Shown piece by piece: positions 24,469 through 35,577 of a DNA stretch of 64,000 bases. Each line of letters opens with the position of its first letter. Within the stretch, counting starts at the first letter, position 1. The position numbers and the translations under genes were made by a program. This stretch comes from Pseudomonas putida (GTDB lineage: Bacteria > Pseudomonadota > Gammaproteobacteria > Pseudomonadales > Pseudomonadaceae): positions 3,100,001 to 3,164,000 of the forward strand of contig NZ_CP026115.2 of the NCBI RefSeq assembly GCF_009883635.2. The letters run 5' to 3'. The notes beneath the pieces are model-generated. The model searched no databases. It was not told the DNA's origin and was given only the letters and a program-made list of their open reading frames with translations.

Positions 24469-27400
24469 TTATAACGAGGGTTTTGAAAGCGTGCCATCCG
24501 AAAGATCAGACAGTGCTATACGAAGAAACGCCGCTGCGAACTCATCCGGCGGCAATGGCAGGCTGACAATGTAGCCCTGGATCTGCTCGCAGCCCTCGGC
24601 GGCAAGGAAGCGTTGCTGCGCCTGATTCTCCACGCCCTCGGCAATGATCGTCAATTGCATGCTGCGCCCCAGTGCAATGATGGCGCGGGCGATGGCGGCA
24701 TCGTGCGGGTCATCCGGCAGGCCGCGGATGAACGATTTGTCGATCTTGAGGATGTCCAGCGGCAGGCGCTTGAGGTAGCTCAGCGACGAGTAGCCGGTGC
24801 CGAAGTCGTCGATCGCCAGCTGCACGCCCAGCTTCTTGAGCTGGTGCAATACGGCCAATGCCTCTTCGGCCTGGCTCATGATGAAGTTTTCGGTGATTTC
24901 CAGCTGCAGGTCACCCGCTTTCAGCTGGTAGACCTTCAACAGATGCTCGATGCGCTTGGCGAGGTTGGGGTGGCGCAGCTGCGCGCCCGCCAGGTTGATC
25001 GACAGTGGCCCAAAGGCCTGGTAAGCCTTCTTCCAGCGGTGCATCTGCTGGCAAGCCTGTTCCAGCACCCAGTCGCCCAGCTGGAGAATGGTGCCGTTCT
25101 CTTCGGCCAGGTGAATGAAATGCTCGGGCGGTACCTCGCCGAATGTCGGGTGGCTCCAGCGAATCAGCGCTTCGGCCCCGACCAGGGTCTGGGTCTTGAG
25201 GCTCAGCTTGGGCTGGAAGCTCAGGCTCATCTCGTTACGCTCGATGGCGCGGCGCAACTCGTGTTCCATGGCGATGCGTTCACTGGCCTGCACGGTCAGG
25301 TCACGGGTGTAGGCTTCCACGCGGTTGCGGCCTTTGGCCTTGGAGCGGTACATGGCGGCGTCGGCGTTGCGGATCAGCGTGGCGACGTCGGTGCCATCCT
25401 GCGGGTAGAGGCTGATGCCGATGCTGGCGCTGGTGAAGAACTCGTGCTCGCCGGCCTGGAACGGGGCGACGAAGCAGGCCAACAGCTTGTTGGCGATGGC
25501 ATGGGCATCGCTGGGCTTGTGCAGGCCGGGCAGCAGGATGATGAACTCGTCGCCACCCAGACGGGCCACGGTGTCGACGTCGCGCACTTGCTCCTTGAGG
25601 CGTTGGGCGATGCCTTTGAGCAGCAGGTCGCCGACGGGGTGACCGAGGCTGTCGTTGATGTGTTTGAAACGGTCCAGGTCGAGGAACAGCACCGCGCCCT
25701 GGCGGTTGGAGACCTGCGAGCAGGTCAGCACGGCCTGCAGCCGGTTTTCGAAGAGGGCGCGGTTGGGCAGGCCGGTCAGTGGGTCGTGGTGGGCCTGGTA
25801 ATCGAGTTTGGCCTGGGCATGCTTGAGGCTGGAAATGTCGGCGAACACGGCGACGAAGTGGGTGACGTCGCGCTCGCTGTTGCGTACGGCGCTGATGGTC
25901 AGCCAGCCGGGATACATCTCGCCATTCTTGCGCTTGTTGTAGATTTCGCCCTGCCAGTGACCTTCAGCCGTGAGCTGGTGCCACATGGCAGCGTAGAAAG
26001 CGCTGTCATGCTGACCAGAGGCGAGCAGGCGCGGGGTCTGGCCGAGTGCTTCGATCTCGCTGTAGCCGGTGATCTCGCTGAAGGCACGGTTGACTGCGCT
26101 GATGCGTTGGTCGGTGTCGGTAATCAGAACGCCTTCAGCAGTATTCTCGAACACGGTGGCAGCCAGTTGCAGTTTTTCCTGCATCAGGTGGCGTTCGGTG
26201 ATGTCGCGGGCGATGGTCAGCATGCAGTCGACGCCACCGATGGGCAGTGGTCGAGCCGACAGTTCGCAGAGGCGAATTTGCCCATCGCTGCGGCGCAGGT
26301 GGCAACTGAAGTCTCGCACGAAGCCATCGCGGCCAAGCTGGTCGATCAGGCGCTTGCGTTCGTTGAGATCGACCCAGATCCCCAGGTCGAACGAGGTCTG
26401 GTCGATAGGCGGGTTGAATTCGTAACCGGTCAGGCGGCAGAAGCCCTCGTTGACCTCCAGCAGCAGGCCATCGCTCTGGCGCGACAGCAGCAGGCCGTCT
26501 GGGGAGGCGTGGAAGGCCTTGGCGAACTTTTCCTCGGAAGTCTGCAACTGTTGCTGGGTTTCCTTGAGCTGGTTGATGTCGCGAACGGCCACGACCAGCG
26601 CCAGGGTGCCGTCAAGCTCGAAGGTTTCGGCTGAGGTCAGGCCGGTGAACAACTGGCCGTTGCTGCGGCGGAAGGTCATTTCGATATTGCGGATGCCGCC
26701 TTGGTGCAGGCGTTCGAGCAGCCTCGGGCCCATGCCTTCGATGCCCCACAAGTTGAGCTCGGTGGCGGTACGGCCGATTACTTCGCCCGGTGTCAGGCCA
26801 ATCTGCTCTTCGAAGGCTTCATTGACCTCGAGCAGCACGCCATCGCTGTGCCGTGCGATCAGCAGAATGTCCGGGCACTGCTCGAACACCGAGGCGAACT
26901 TCTGTTCTGACAGGCGCAGGGCGTCTTCGGTGCGTTTGGTCTCGCTGATGTCGATCATCAGGCCGCGCATCACGGGCCGGTGGCCGTGTTCGATCATGCT
27001 GACGATGTTGCGTACCCAAAGCGCTTGGCCGTCGGCGCGCATCACGCGGTAATCGAGGCTGTGATCACGCCCGGCAGCGGTTTCACTCTCGCAGAAGGCC
27101 TGGGCCCAGAGTGCGTCGTCGGGGTGCAGGATGCTGCGCCAGAAACCGGGCTTGAGCCAGTCGTGCAGGGGGTAGCCCAGCAGGTCTTCGGCATGGGGCG
27201 AGACGTAGCTGTAGGTGAAGTCGTTGGCGTCGGCTTCCCAGGCGATTGCCGACAGGCTTTCGATCAGGCCGCGGTAGTGGTATTCGCTGCTGCGCAGCTC
27301 CTGCTCCAGGGCGATGCGCCGGGAAATTTCCGAACTGAGCCGGCGATTGATACGGATGACCACGGCGAGAATGGCGATCAGCAGCAGGACGGCGGGCAGG

Positions 27401-28212
27401 CCATAGAGCAGCGTGTCGCGCCAGAAGCTGCGCTGGTCGACCACGTTGCCAACCCAGCGCTGCTGGATGTGGCTGACTTCATCGCTGGACATGTCGGCCA
27501 TCACCTTGTCGAGAATGCCGATAAGTACCTGCTGGTCACGGGGCGCGGCCATTGCCAGTTGATAGCGGTAGGGCGTTTCGCCGCTCACGTACAGCCCTTC
27601 GAGCTTGAGCTGGCGCAAGCTCCAGATGCTCGAGGCGAGGTCGCCGACCACGGCGTCCACCGCGTCGGTGGCCAGTGCCTGCAGGGTCGAGCTGACATTG
27701 GCCATCGCCACCAGGTTGAGGTCTGGGTGGTGGGTACGGAGCAGTTCATGGGGCGCGTAGTTTTCCACCACGGCCACCTTGAGCCCATACAAGTCCTTGA
27801 GCGTGCGCGGTTGCGGGCCGCCTTCATGGGCCAGGATGACGATGGGGAAATCAAGGTAGGGTCGGGTGAATGCCAGGTAGCCCTGACGTTCCGGCGTCGA
27901 CATGACGCCGGGCAGTAGGTCGATACGCCCTTCGCGCGCCTGCTGCAGTACCTCGGTCCAGCTGCTGGGCTCGACCGGTTTCAGTGATACTCCCAGGCGA
28001 TCCTGGAGCAAGGCGATGTAATCGGCGGCCAATCCCTGGTACCGGCCCTCCTGGTCACGAAATTCGAATGGTGGCCAGGAGGCGTCGACGCCCAGTCTCA
28101 ACTGCGGGTGGGCAGCGAGCCAGGTTTTTTCCTCGTCTGTCAGGGTCAGGGCGCCGGCCGTTGTGTTCCACAGCATCAGGAGCAACAACAGAATGGCCGG
28201 CATCGGCAGCAT
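24469..28212 (-). CDS. rmcA: RmcA-type sensor protein with PBP, four PAS, GGDEF and EAL domains
   Basis: A 1247-residue inner-membrane c-di-GMP enzyme. It has a signal-anchor at residues 1-20, a periplasmic solute-binding domain (SBP_bac_3, about 25-255), a membrane segment (about 265-290, LLYGLPAVLLLIAILAVV), and four PAS domains (starts near 305, 435, 555 and 680). A GGDEF domain has an intact GGDEF at residue 886, and an EAL domain has EAL at 1014 with DDFGTGYSSLSYLKRLP. In P. aeruginosa the protein in the same place (PA0575) is RmcA, a redox-sensing phosphodiesterase that degrades c-di-GMP. Both catalytic motifs look complete here. It follows rpoD after a terminator, so it is likely transcribed separately. 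Confidence 0.9.
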   Translation of the reverse strand: MLPMPAILLLLLMLWNTTAGALTLTDEEKTWLAAHPQLRLGVDASWPPFEFRDQEGRYQGLAADYIALLQDRLGVSLKPVEPSSWTEVLQQAREGRIDLLPGVMSTPERQGYLAFTRPYLDFPIVILAHEGGPQPRTLKDLYGLKVAVVENYAPHELLRTHHPDLNLVAMANVSSTLQALATDAVDAVVGDLASSIWSLRQLKLEGLYVSGETPYRYQLAMAAPRDQQVLIGILDKVMADMSSDEVSHIQQRWVGNVVDQRSFWRDTLLYGLPAVLLLIAILAVVIRINRRLSSEISRRIALEQELRSSEYHYRGLIESLSAIAWEADANDFTYSYVSPHAEDLLGYPLHDWLKPGFWRSILHPDDALWAQAFCESETAAGRDHSLDYRVMRADGQALWVRNIVSMIEHGHRPVMRGLMIDISETKRTEDALRLSEQKFASVFEQCPDILLIARHSDGVLLEVNEAFEEQIGLTPGEVIGRTATELNLWGIEGMGPRLLERLHQGGIRNIEMTFRRSNGQLFTGLTSAETFELDGTLALVVAVRDINQLKETQQQLQTSEEKFAKAFHASPDGLLLSRQSDGLLLEVNEGFCRLTGYEFNPPIDQTSFDLGIWVDLNERKRLIDQLGRDGFVRDFSCHLRRSDGQIRLCELSARPLPIGGVDCMLTIARDITERHLMQEKLQLAATVFENTAEGVLITDTDQRISAVNRAFSEITGYSEIEALGQTPRLLASGQHDSAFYAAMWHQLTAEGHWQGEIYNKRKNGEMYPGWLTISAVRNSERDVTHFVAVFADISSLKHAQAKLDYQAHHDPLTGLPNRALFENRLQAVLTCSQVSNRQGAVLFLDLDRFKHINDSLGHPVGDLLLKGIAQRLKEQVRDVDTVARLGGDEFIILLPGLHKPSDAHAIANKLLACFVAPFQAGEHEFFTSASIGISLYPQDGTDVATLIRNADAAMYRSKAKGRNRVEAYTRDLTVQASERIAMEHELRRAIERNEMSLSFQPKLSLKTQTLVGAEALIRWSHPTFGEVPPEHFIHLAEENGTILQLGDWVLEQACQQMHRWKKAYQAFGPLSINLAGAQLRHPNLAKRIEHLLKVYQLKAGDLQLEITENFIMSQAEEALAVLHQLKKLGVQLAIDDFGTGYSSLSYLKRLPLDILKIDKSFIRGLPDDPHDAAIARAIIALGRSMQLTIIAEGVENQAQQRFLAAEGCEQIQGYIVSLPLPPDEFAAAFLRIALSDLSDGTLSKPSL

Positions 28213-28298
28213 AGCGGCCTCGCATTCAGTTAGTCTGAAGTCGAGTGTAGACGGGCATTCAGCCAGCCGAGCGGCCGATCACAACTATTTGTCGGATA

Positions 28299-28326
28299 AG
28301 AAAAACCCCGGCCTGGGCCGGGGTTT
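28299..28326 (-). terminator. Terminator after rpoD
   Basis: aaaccccggcc-tg-ggccggggttt is an 11-base stem, and on the minus strand a T tract follows, five bases after the rpoD stop codon. It closes the rpsU-dnaG-rpoD operon and insulates the rmcA-like gene. Confidence 0.92.
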
Positions 28327-28330
28327 GTCA

Positions 28331-30181
<1,851 letters not shown>

Positions 30182-30248
30182 AACACCCTATCCACTGAAG
30201 GTCTTGGCGGGCAAAAAACAAGCCGAGGATTATACCCGAGCATGGGCC

Positions 30249-32231
30249 TCACGCGCCAGATGAGGTCGGCGTTTGTGCGGGAACATTCCGGCTCAGCAGG
30301 GCGAGGAGCTGTGATTTTTCCTCGCTGGTCAATTCGCTTTGACGTGATTTCCTGAGCAGTTGTTCCAGGCTGCGCTCGCGTTGGCGGGCGGACAAGCTAG
30401 TTATAGTGTCGAAAAACTGTTGTTCAAGGTTGTCAGCCACGATCAACCATTCCTTTTCGGCCAGGGCCCGCAGCAGGCGGCCTTGTTCAGTGCCGTGCCA
30501 ACGTGCGATCAGCTGCATTGAGCTTAGCCCAGGATTCTTCTGCGCAGCTTCGATCAGGGCCACCAGCAGCTGGCTGTACAGGTGTTCTTCGTCGGCGAAG
30601 TGGCTGGCATCCTCGACCTTGCCGGCCAGCAGCGGGTGGTGCAGCAAGGTGCGCAGGGCAGCCAGGGTCGGTGGTTCGACCGGTGCCGGCACCCGCGGCG
30701 GCGCTTCGTCGCGCTGCTGCCATGGCTTACCGCCCTTGCGGTTCTTGTCCCATGGCTTGTCGCTCCATGGTTTCTTGCCCCCGCCTTTGTTCGGCTTCCA
30801 CTCCGGTTCCTGATGAACGGGAGCGTAGTCGTGCTGTGGCATGTCGCCGTAGTCGGGGGTGAAGCTGGCCATGGCATCGTAGTCATAGCCAGGGTCGTAG
30901 TCCGGCACACTGCTGGGCGCCGGAGCCTGTTGCGACAGTTGCTCGACCTGCTGTGGGTCCAGGCCGGTGATTTCCTTCAGGCGGTTGCGCATCAGCTGAC
31001 GCAGGTTGGCGCCGGGGATCTTTTCGATCAACGGTGCTGCCAAGGTCGCCATGTGTGCCTTGCCTTCCAGCGAGCGCGGGTCGGCTTCGTTGCTCAGTTG
31101 CTCGAAGAAATAATCGGCCAGTGGCTGCGCGTGCTGGTTGATCCGCGCCTTGAAGGCATCGGTGCCTTCGGCGCGTACCAGGCTGTCCGGGTCTTCGCCT
31201 TCGGGCAGGAACAGGAAGCGCGCACGGCGGCCATCCTGCAATGCCGAGAGAGTTGATTCCAGTGCGCGCCAGGCGGCCTTGCGCCCGGCCTGGTCGCCAT
31301 CGAAGCAGAACAGCACGCTGGGCACCACGCGGAACAGGCGCTTGAGGTGCTCTTCGCTGGTCGCGGTGCCGAGGGTGGCCACGGCATTGCGCAGGCCCTG
31401 CTGGGCCAGGGCGATCACGTCCATGTAGCCCTCGACGACGATGATCTCGTCGAGGTTGCGGTTGTGCTTGCGTGCCTCGTACAGCCCGTAGAGTTCCTGG
31501 CCCTTGTGGAACACCGGGGTTTCCGGGGAGTTGAGGTACTTGGGCTTGTCGTCGCCCAGTACCCGGCCGCCAAAGGCGATGATGCGCCCGCGGCTGTCGC
31601 GGATCGGGAACATCACCCGGTCGCGGAAGCGGTCATAGCGCTTGCCGCTTTCGGCGTTCTCGATCAGCAGGCCGGCGTCGATCATCACCTTTTGTTGCAG
31701 GGTGTCTGCGCCCAGGTGCTTGAGCAGGTTGTCCCAGCCCGGCGGCGCGAAGCCCAGGCCGAAGTCGCGGGCAATTTCGCCCGACAGGCCGCGGCCCTTG
31801 AGGTAGTCCACCGCCGCCTTGCGGGTCGGATGGCTGCGCAGGGCCTGGCGGTAGAACTCCGAGGCGGCATCCAGTAACGGGTACAACGGCGAGTCGGTCG
31901 GCTGGCGCGGCTTGTTGTCGCGACGGCCTTGTTCCCTGGGCACTTCCATGCCGGCCGCGCGGGCCAGCTCCTCGACGGCCTGGGGGAAGTCCAGGTTGTC
32001 GTGGTCCATGACGAAGCCGAGGGCGTTGCCGCCGGCGCCGCAGCCGAAGCAGTAGTAGAACTGCTTGTCGGGGCTGACCGTGAAGGAAGGGGTCTTTTCC
32101 TTGTGGAACGGGCAGCAGGCGGAGTAGTTCTTGCCGGTTTTTTTCAGCTGAACGCGCGAACTCACCACGTCGACAATGTCGAGGCGGTTGATCAGGTCGT
32201 CGATGAAGCTTTGGGGAATCAGCCCGGCCAT
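30249..32231 (-). CDS. dnaG: DNA primase DnaG
   Basis: A 660-residue primase that makes RNA primers at the replication fork. The zinc-binding domain has C40, H43, C61 and C64 (CPFH, then CFGC), the RNA polymerase core has the Toprim motif IIVVEGYMDVIAL, and the C-terminal helical domain should bind the DnaB helicase. Between core and C-terminal domain is a long low-complexity linker (about residues 450-510) with three KPW repeats and many Asp, Tyr, Lys and Gly. It is longer than E. coli DnaG (581). The ATG at 32231 gives the normal N-terminus MAGLIPQSF; an in-frame start seven codons upstream lacks support. Confidence 0.97.
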   Translation of the reverse strand: MAGLIPQSFIDDLINRLDIVDVVSSRVQLKKTGKNYSACCPFHKEKTPSFTVSPDKQFYYCFGCGAGGNALGFVMDHDNLDFPQAVEELARAAGMEVPREQGRRDNKPRQPTDSPLYPLLDAASEFYRQALRSHPTRKAAVDYLKGRGLSGEIARDFGLGFAPPGWDNLLKHLGADTLQQKVMIDAGLLIENAESGKRYDRFRDRVMFPIRDSRGRIIAFGGRVLGDDKPKYLNSPETPVFHKGQELYGLYEARKHNRNLDEIIVVEGYMDVIALAQQGLRNAVATLGTATSEEHLKRLFRVVPSVLFCFDGDQAGRKAAWRALESTLSALQDGRRARFLFLPEGEDPDSLVRAEGTDAFKARINQHAQPLADYFFEQLSNEADPRSLEGKAHMATLAAPLIEKIPGANLRQLMRNRLKEITGLDPQQVEQLSQQAPAPSSVPDYDPGYDYDAMASFTPDYGDMPQHDYAPVHQEPEWKPNKGGGKKPWSDKPWDKNRKGGKPWQQRDEAPPRVPAPVEPPTLAALRTLLHHPLLAGKVEDASHFADEEHLYSQLLVALIEAAQKNPGLSSMQLIARWHGTEQGRLLRALAEKEWLIVADNLEQQFFDTITSLSARQRERSLEQLLRKSRQSELTSEEKSQLLALLSRNVPAQTPTSSGA

Positions 32232-32252
32232 GGCAGTCTCGTCATCTGGCAA

Positions 32253-32520
32253 CTGGCAAGTCTAATCGCTAACGCGCCGCAGAGGGGCGAATGCTGAGTA
32301 GGGGAAGTGCGAGGGAATGTGTGCTCGTCGGTAGCCGCAAGGGCCCGTCAGTCAGGACGTGCACGCCTGGCCGAAGCCAGATCTGACGCTTTGATGCATT
32401 TGCCCACTGCAGGTTGCGACGGGCGCCTTGGGCTAGCTGCTCAAGGTTTGAAACAAGCCGCTGCCATCGGCCCGGCGGTGAGCCGGGCAGGGCAAAAGCT
32501 CTAGCGTAGAACGTCTGTAA
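32253..32520. other. rpsU-dnaG intergenic region with a GC hairpin
   Basis: The 268-base gap between rpsU and dnaG has no gene. On the minus strand a hairpin, gcccggc-tcacc-gccgggc (about 32471-32489), lies 30-50 bases after the rpsU stop without a T tract. In E. coli an attenuating terminator in this gap lets rpsU be made in excess over dnaG; this hairpin is a candidate for the same role. Confidence 0.5.
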
Positions 32521-32736
32521 TTAGTACAGACGAACGGCGCGGCGCTGTTCGCGCTGAACTTTCTTGGCGTGACGCTTAACAGCAGCAGCTGCTTTGCGCT
32601 TACGCTCGGCGGTCGGCTTCTCGTAAAACTCGCGGCTACGAACTTCAGCCAGTACACCGGCTTTTTCGCAGGAGCGCTTGAAACGACGCAGAGCTACGTC
32701 GAAGGGTTCGTTCTCTTTAACTTTGACGGCTGGCAT
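32521..32736 (-). CDS. rpsU: Ribosomal protein bS21
   Basis: A 71-residue, strongly basic small-subunit protein ([25 protein letters not shown] start, quoted in part as location) that acts in translation initiation. Length and sequence are those of S21. It is the first gene of the rpsU-dnaG-rpoD operon and is divergent from tsaD across about 205 bases, the same order as in most gammaproteobacteria. Confidence 0.98.
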   Translation of the reverse strand: MPAVKVKENEPFDVALRRFKRSCEKAGVLAEVRSREFYEKPTAERKRKAAAAVKRHAKKVQREQRRAVRLY

Positions 32737-32941
32737 CCAGGGCTACCTTAATTCATTACCGGGGTAGACGTGCTCCTGGCAAAACAAAAGGTGTGCTGGA
32801 GAACGTCGGTTTTCAAGGGTTGCGGATGTTAACCCTTAGTACGCCGGAATGCAAAGCCTCTGATCGAAAACCGCTGGTCGGCACCCGGCACGGGGACTAT
32901 CATGCGCGGCTTCGAATTCAGCCCCCACAAGGGACGAGCCC

Positions 32942-33967
32942 ATGCTAGTACTGGGATTGGAAACATCCTGCGACGAAACCGGCGTCGCATTATACGACAG
33001 CGAGCGCGGTTTGTTAGCCGACGCGCTGTTCAGTCAAATCGACCTGCACCGCGTGTTCGGTGGCGTGGTACCCGAGCTCGCCTCGCGTGACCACGTCAAG
33101 CGCATGCTGCCGCTCATCCGCCAGGTGCTGGAGGAGGCCGGCTGCGTTGCTACCGAGATCGACGCCATCGCCTACACCGCTGGTCCTGGCCTGGTCGGCG
33201 CGCTGCTGGTCGGCGCCTCGTGCGCCCAAGCCCTGGCCTTCGCCTGGGATATCCCGGCGATCGGCGTGCACCATATGGAAGGCCACCTGCTGGCTCCGAT
33301 GCTGGAGGAAAACCCGCCCGAGTTTCCGTTCGTCGCTTTGTTGGTTTCCGGCGGCCATACCCAGCTGGTGCGGGTGGATGGCATCGGTCACTACGAGCTG
33401 CTGGGCGAGAGCCTCGACGATGCGGCTGGTGAAGCGTTCGACAAGACCGCCAAGCTGATCGGCCTCAACTACCCAGGTGGCCCGGAAATCGCGCGTCTGG
33501 CCGAACAGGGTGTACCTGGGCGCTTCGTGTTCCCGCGGCCGATGACCGATCGCCCGGGCCTTGAATTCAGCTTCAGCGGCCTCAAGACGTTTGCCCTGAA
33601 CACATGGCAGCAATGCAAGAATGCTGGCGACGACAACGAGCAAACCCGTTGCGACGTGTCCCTGGCGTTCCAGCAGGCGGTGGTGGAGACTCTGACCATC
33701 AAGTGCAAGCGCGCCCTCAAGCAGACCGGTCTCAAACGCTTGGTCATCGCTGGTGGCGTGAGTGCCAACAAGGCGTTGCGCGCCTCGCTGGAAGACATGC
33801 TGGCCGGTCTCAAGGGCAACGTGTACTACGCGCGTCCGCAGTTCTGCACCGACAACGGCGCGATGATCGCCTATGCCGGTTGCCAGCGCCTGTTGGCCGG
33901 GCAGCAGCAGGACCTGGCGATCAGCGTGCAGGCGCGCTGGCCGATGGAGCAGTTGCCGCCGGTGTGA
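32942..33967 (+). CDS. tsaD: tRNA N6-threonylcarbamoyladenosine transferase TsaD
   Basis: TsaD (formerly Gcp) transfers the threonylcarbamoyl group to A37 of tRNAs reading ANN codons, with TsaB and TsaE. The 341-residue protein has [15 protein letters not shown] at the N-terminus, the iron-binding HHMEGH motif at about residues 110-115, VSGGHTQL, and [10 protein letters not shown]. The length is standard. It is divergent from rpsU and convergent with plsY 15 bases away. Confidence 0.97.
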   Translation: MLVLGLETSCDETGVALYDSERGLLADALFSQIDLHRVFGGVVPELASRDHVKRMLPLIRQVLEEAGCVATEIDAIAYTAGPGLVGALLVGASCAQALAFAWDIPAIGVHHMEGHLLAPMLEENPPEFPFVALLVSGGHTQLVRVDGIGHYELLGESLDDAAGEAFDKTAKLIGLNYPGGPEIARLAEQGVPGRFVFPRPMTDRPGLEFSFSGLKTFALNTWQQCKNAGDDNEQTRCDVSLAFQQAVVETLTIKCKRALKQTGLKRLVIAGGVSANKALRASLEDMLAGLKGNVYYARPQFCTDNGAMIAYAGCQRLLAGQQQDLAISVQARWPMEQLPPV

Positions 33968-33982
33968 AGGCATGCGGGCGTG

Positions 33983-34552
33983 TCAGAAATGCCTTTCGCG
34001 CCCGGCAAACAAATCGCGCAGATTGTTGCGGTGGCGCCAGACGATCATCACCGTCAGCACGGCGATCGGCAGCAGCGCCTCCGGCTCGCGCCAGGCCAGC
34101 AGTGGCAAGGTCAGCGGGGTCGCGACAAGCGCTGCCAGCGAACTGGTGCGCGTAAGGTAGAAGGTCAGCAGCCAGGCGCCGATGGCCAACAGTGCGGCCG
34201 GGAAATACAGGCCCATGAGCATGCCGGCGGCGGTGGCGACGCCTTTGCCGCCGCGAAAACGGAAGTACAGCGGGAACAGGTGGCCGAGCACTGCGCAGAC
34301 ACCGACCCAGGCCTGCTCCTGCAGGCCAAGGCCGGCAGCGCGGGCGAGCAAAACCGGCAGCAGGCCCTTGCACAGGTCGCCAAGCAGGGTCAGGATCGCC
34401 AGTTTACGGCCCGCCAGGCGTAGCATGTTGGTGGCGCCGGCATTGCCCGAACCGCTGGAACGCGGGTCCGGGCTGCCCGAAAGGCGGCTGAGGACGATGG
34501 CGAAGGACAGCGAGCCGAGCAGGTAGGCGAGCAGCGCCAATAACCAAAACAT
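33983..34552 (-). CDS. plsY: Glycerol-3-phosphate acyltransferase PlsY
   Basis: A 189-residue inner-membrane protein with five predicted transmembrane segments that transfers an acyl group from acyl-phosphate to glycerol-3-phosphate, the first step of phospholipid synthesis. Family motifs are [12 protein letters not shown] (residues 36-47), [12 protein letters not shown] and the C-terminal [10 protein letters not shown]. The length matches E. coli YgiH. It is divergent from folB with about 74 bases between the starts. Confidence 0.96.
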   Translation of the reverse strand: MFWLLALLAYLLGSLSFAIVLSRLSGSPDPRSSGSGNAGATNMLRLAGRKLAILTLLGDLCKGLLPVLLARAAGLGLQEQAWVGVCAVLGHLFPLYFRFRGGKGVATAAGMLMGLYFPAALLAIGAWLLTFYLTRTSSLAALVATPLTLPLLAWREPEALLPIAVLTVMIVWRHRNNLRDLFAGRERHF

Positions 34553-34626
34553 GCTAACTATTCCGGGCGAGGACGCCCTGATTCTAACGGCGCCAGTCGC
34601 CCTTGTCGTGCTGTGGAGAGAAGTGC

Positions 34627-34983
34627 TTGGACAGAGTGTTCATCGAAGGCCTGGAAGTCGATACCGTCATCGGTGCCTATGACTGGGAACGGGATATTCG
34701 CCAGTGCCTGCGCCTGGACCTGAGTTTTGCCTGGGACAACCGCCCGGCAGCGGCCGGTGATGATCTGAACCTGGCGCTCGATTACGCCAGTGTTTCGGCA
34801 CGCGTCCAGGCATTTGCCGAGCAGGCGCGCTTCGAACTGGTGGAAACCTTTGCCGAGCGCCTGGTGGCGACGCTGATGGAAGAATTCCACATTCCCTGGG
34901 TTCGGTTGAAACTGACCAAGCCGGGCGCCGTTCCCGCCGCCCGTGGCGGTGTTGGTGTGGAGATCGAGCGCGGATGTCTCTGA
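34627..34983 (+). CDS. folB: Dihydroneopterin aldolase FolB
   Basis: A 118-residue enzyme of folate synthesis converting dihydroneopterin to 6-hydroxymethyl-dihydropterin. It shows [19 protein letters not shown], the family N-terminus, and LKLTKPGAV near the end. I start it at the TTG at 34627 because ggag lies eight bases before it (34615-34618) and the frame then begins M-DRVFIEGL as in other pseudomonads; an upstream TTG would add eight residues over the ribosome site. It overlaps folK by ten bases. Confidence 0.92.
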   Translation: MDRVFIEGLEVDTVIGAYDWERDIRQCLRLDLSFAWDNRPAAAGDDLNLALDYASVSARVQAFAEQARFELVETFAERLVATLMEEFHIPWVRLKLTKPGAVPAARGGVGVEIERGCL

Positions 34984-35483
34984 GCACGGTTTATCTTGGC
35001 CTTGGCAGCAACATCGATCGCCACCAGCACCTGTGTGCAGGGCTCGAGGCGTTGGCGGCCATTCTCAGCGAAATGCAATGTTCCCCGGCGTTCGAGAGCC
35101 AGGCGGTGGGGATCAAGAGCGGGCCGTTCATCAACTTCGTGGTCACCGGCAAGACCGATCTGCCACTCATGGAACTGGATCGCCGGCTCAAGTTCATCGA
35201 GGCGGACAACGGTCGCTATGCGCCGGACCGCAAGGGCCTGCCGCTGGATATCGACGTGCTCATGTATGACGACCTGCATGGCACGTTCGATGGGCTGGTG
35301 CTGCCTCGGGCAGAGATCCTGAAGAATGCTTTCGTGCTGTGGCCGTTGTCGCTGCTGGCGCCGGAGCTGGTGCATCCTGGGGCCGGGAAAAGCATGGCGC
35401 AGTTGTGGCAGGAGGCGCGGATTGACCAGGTGTTGGCGCCTGTTGCTTTCGAATGGCGGGGGTTGCAGCTGACTCAGGCGTGA
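34974..35483 (+). CDS. folK: 2-amino-4-hydroxy-6-hydroxymethyldihydropteridine pyrophosphokinase FolK
   Basis: A 169-residue kinase that pyrophosphorylates the FolB product before dihydropteroate synthase. The protein has VYLGLGSNIDRHQHL at the N-terminus, FINFVV, and PLDIDVLMYDD, the metal-binding motif with paired aspartates. The start overlaps the end of folB, so the two folate genes are translationally coupled. A REP pair follows directly after the stop. Confidence 0.95.
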   Translation: MSLSTVYLGLGSNIDRHQHLCAGLEALAAILSEMQCSPAFESQAVGIKSGPFINFVVTGKTDLPLMELDRRLKFIEADNGRYAPDRKGLPLDIDVLMYDDLHGTFDGLVLPRAEILKNAFVLWPLSLLAPELVHPGAGKSMAQLWQEARIDQVLAPVAFEWRGLQLTQA

Positions 35484-35489
35484 GCCTGT

Positions 35490-35577
35490 GCCGGCCACTT
35501 CGCGGGGCAAGCCCGCTCCTACAGGCGATCGCACACTCTTGTAGGAGCGGGCTTGCCCCGCGAAGAGGCCGGTGTGG
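35490..35577. repeat. Inverted REP pair between folK and cca
   Basis: Two well-preserved REP copies point at each other: ttcgcggggcaagcccgctc and tacagg at 35499-35525, and gtaggagcgggcttgccccg at 35541-35560. They fill the whole convergent gap between folK and cca and probably serve as the shared 3' hairpin. Confidence 0.92.

Noticed and set aside
24613..26634. A 673-codon plus-strand open frame opposite the rmcA-like gene
   Set aside because: Codon-bias shadow of a clear GGDEF-EAL gene; very rich in Val, Gly and Gln as typical of antisense frames.
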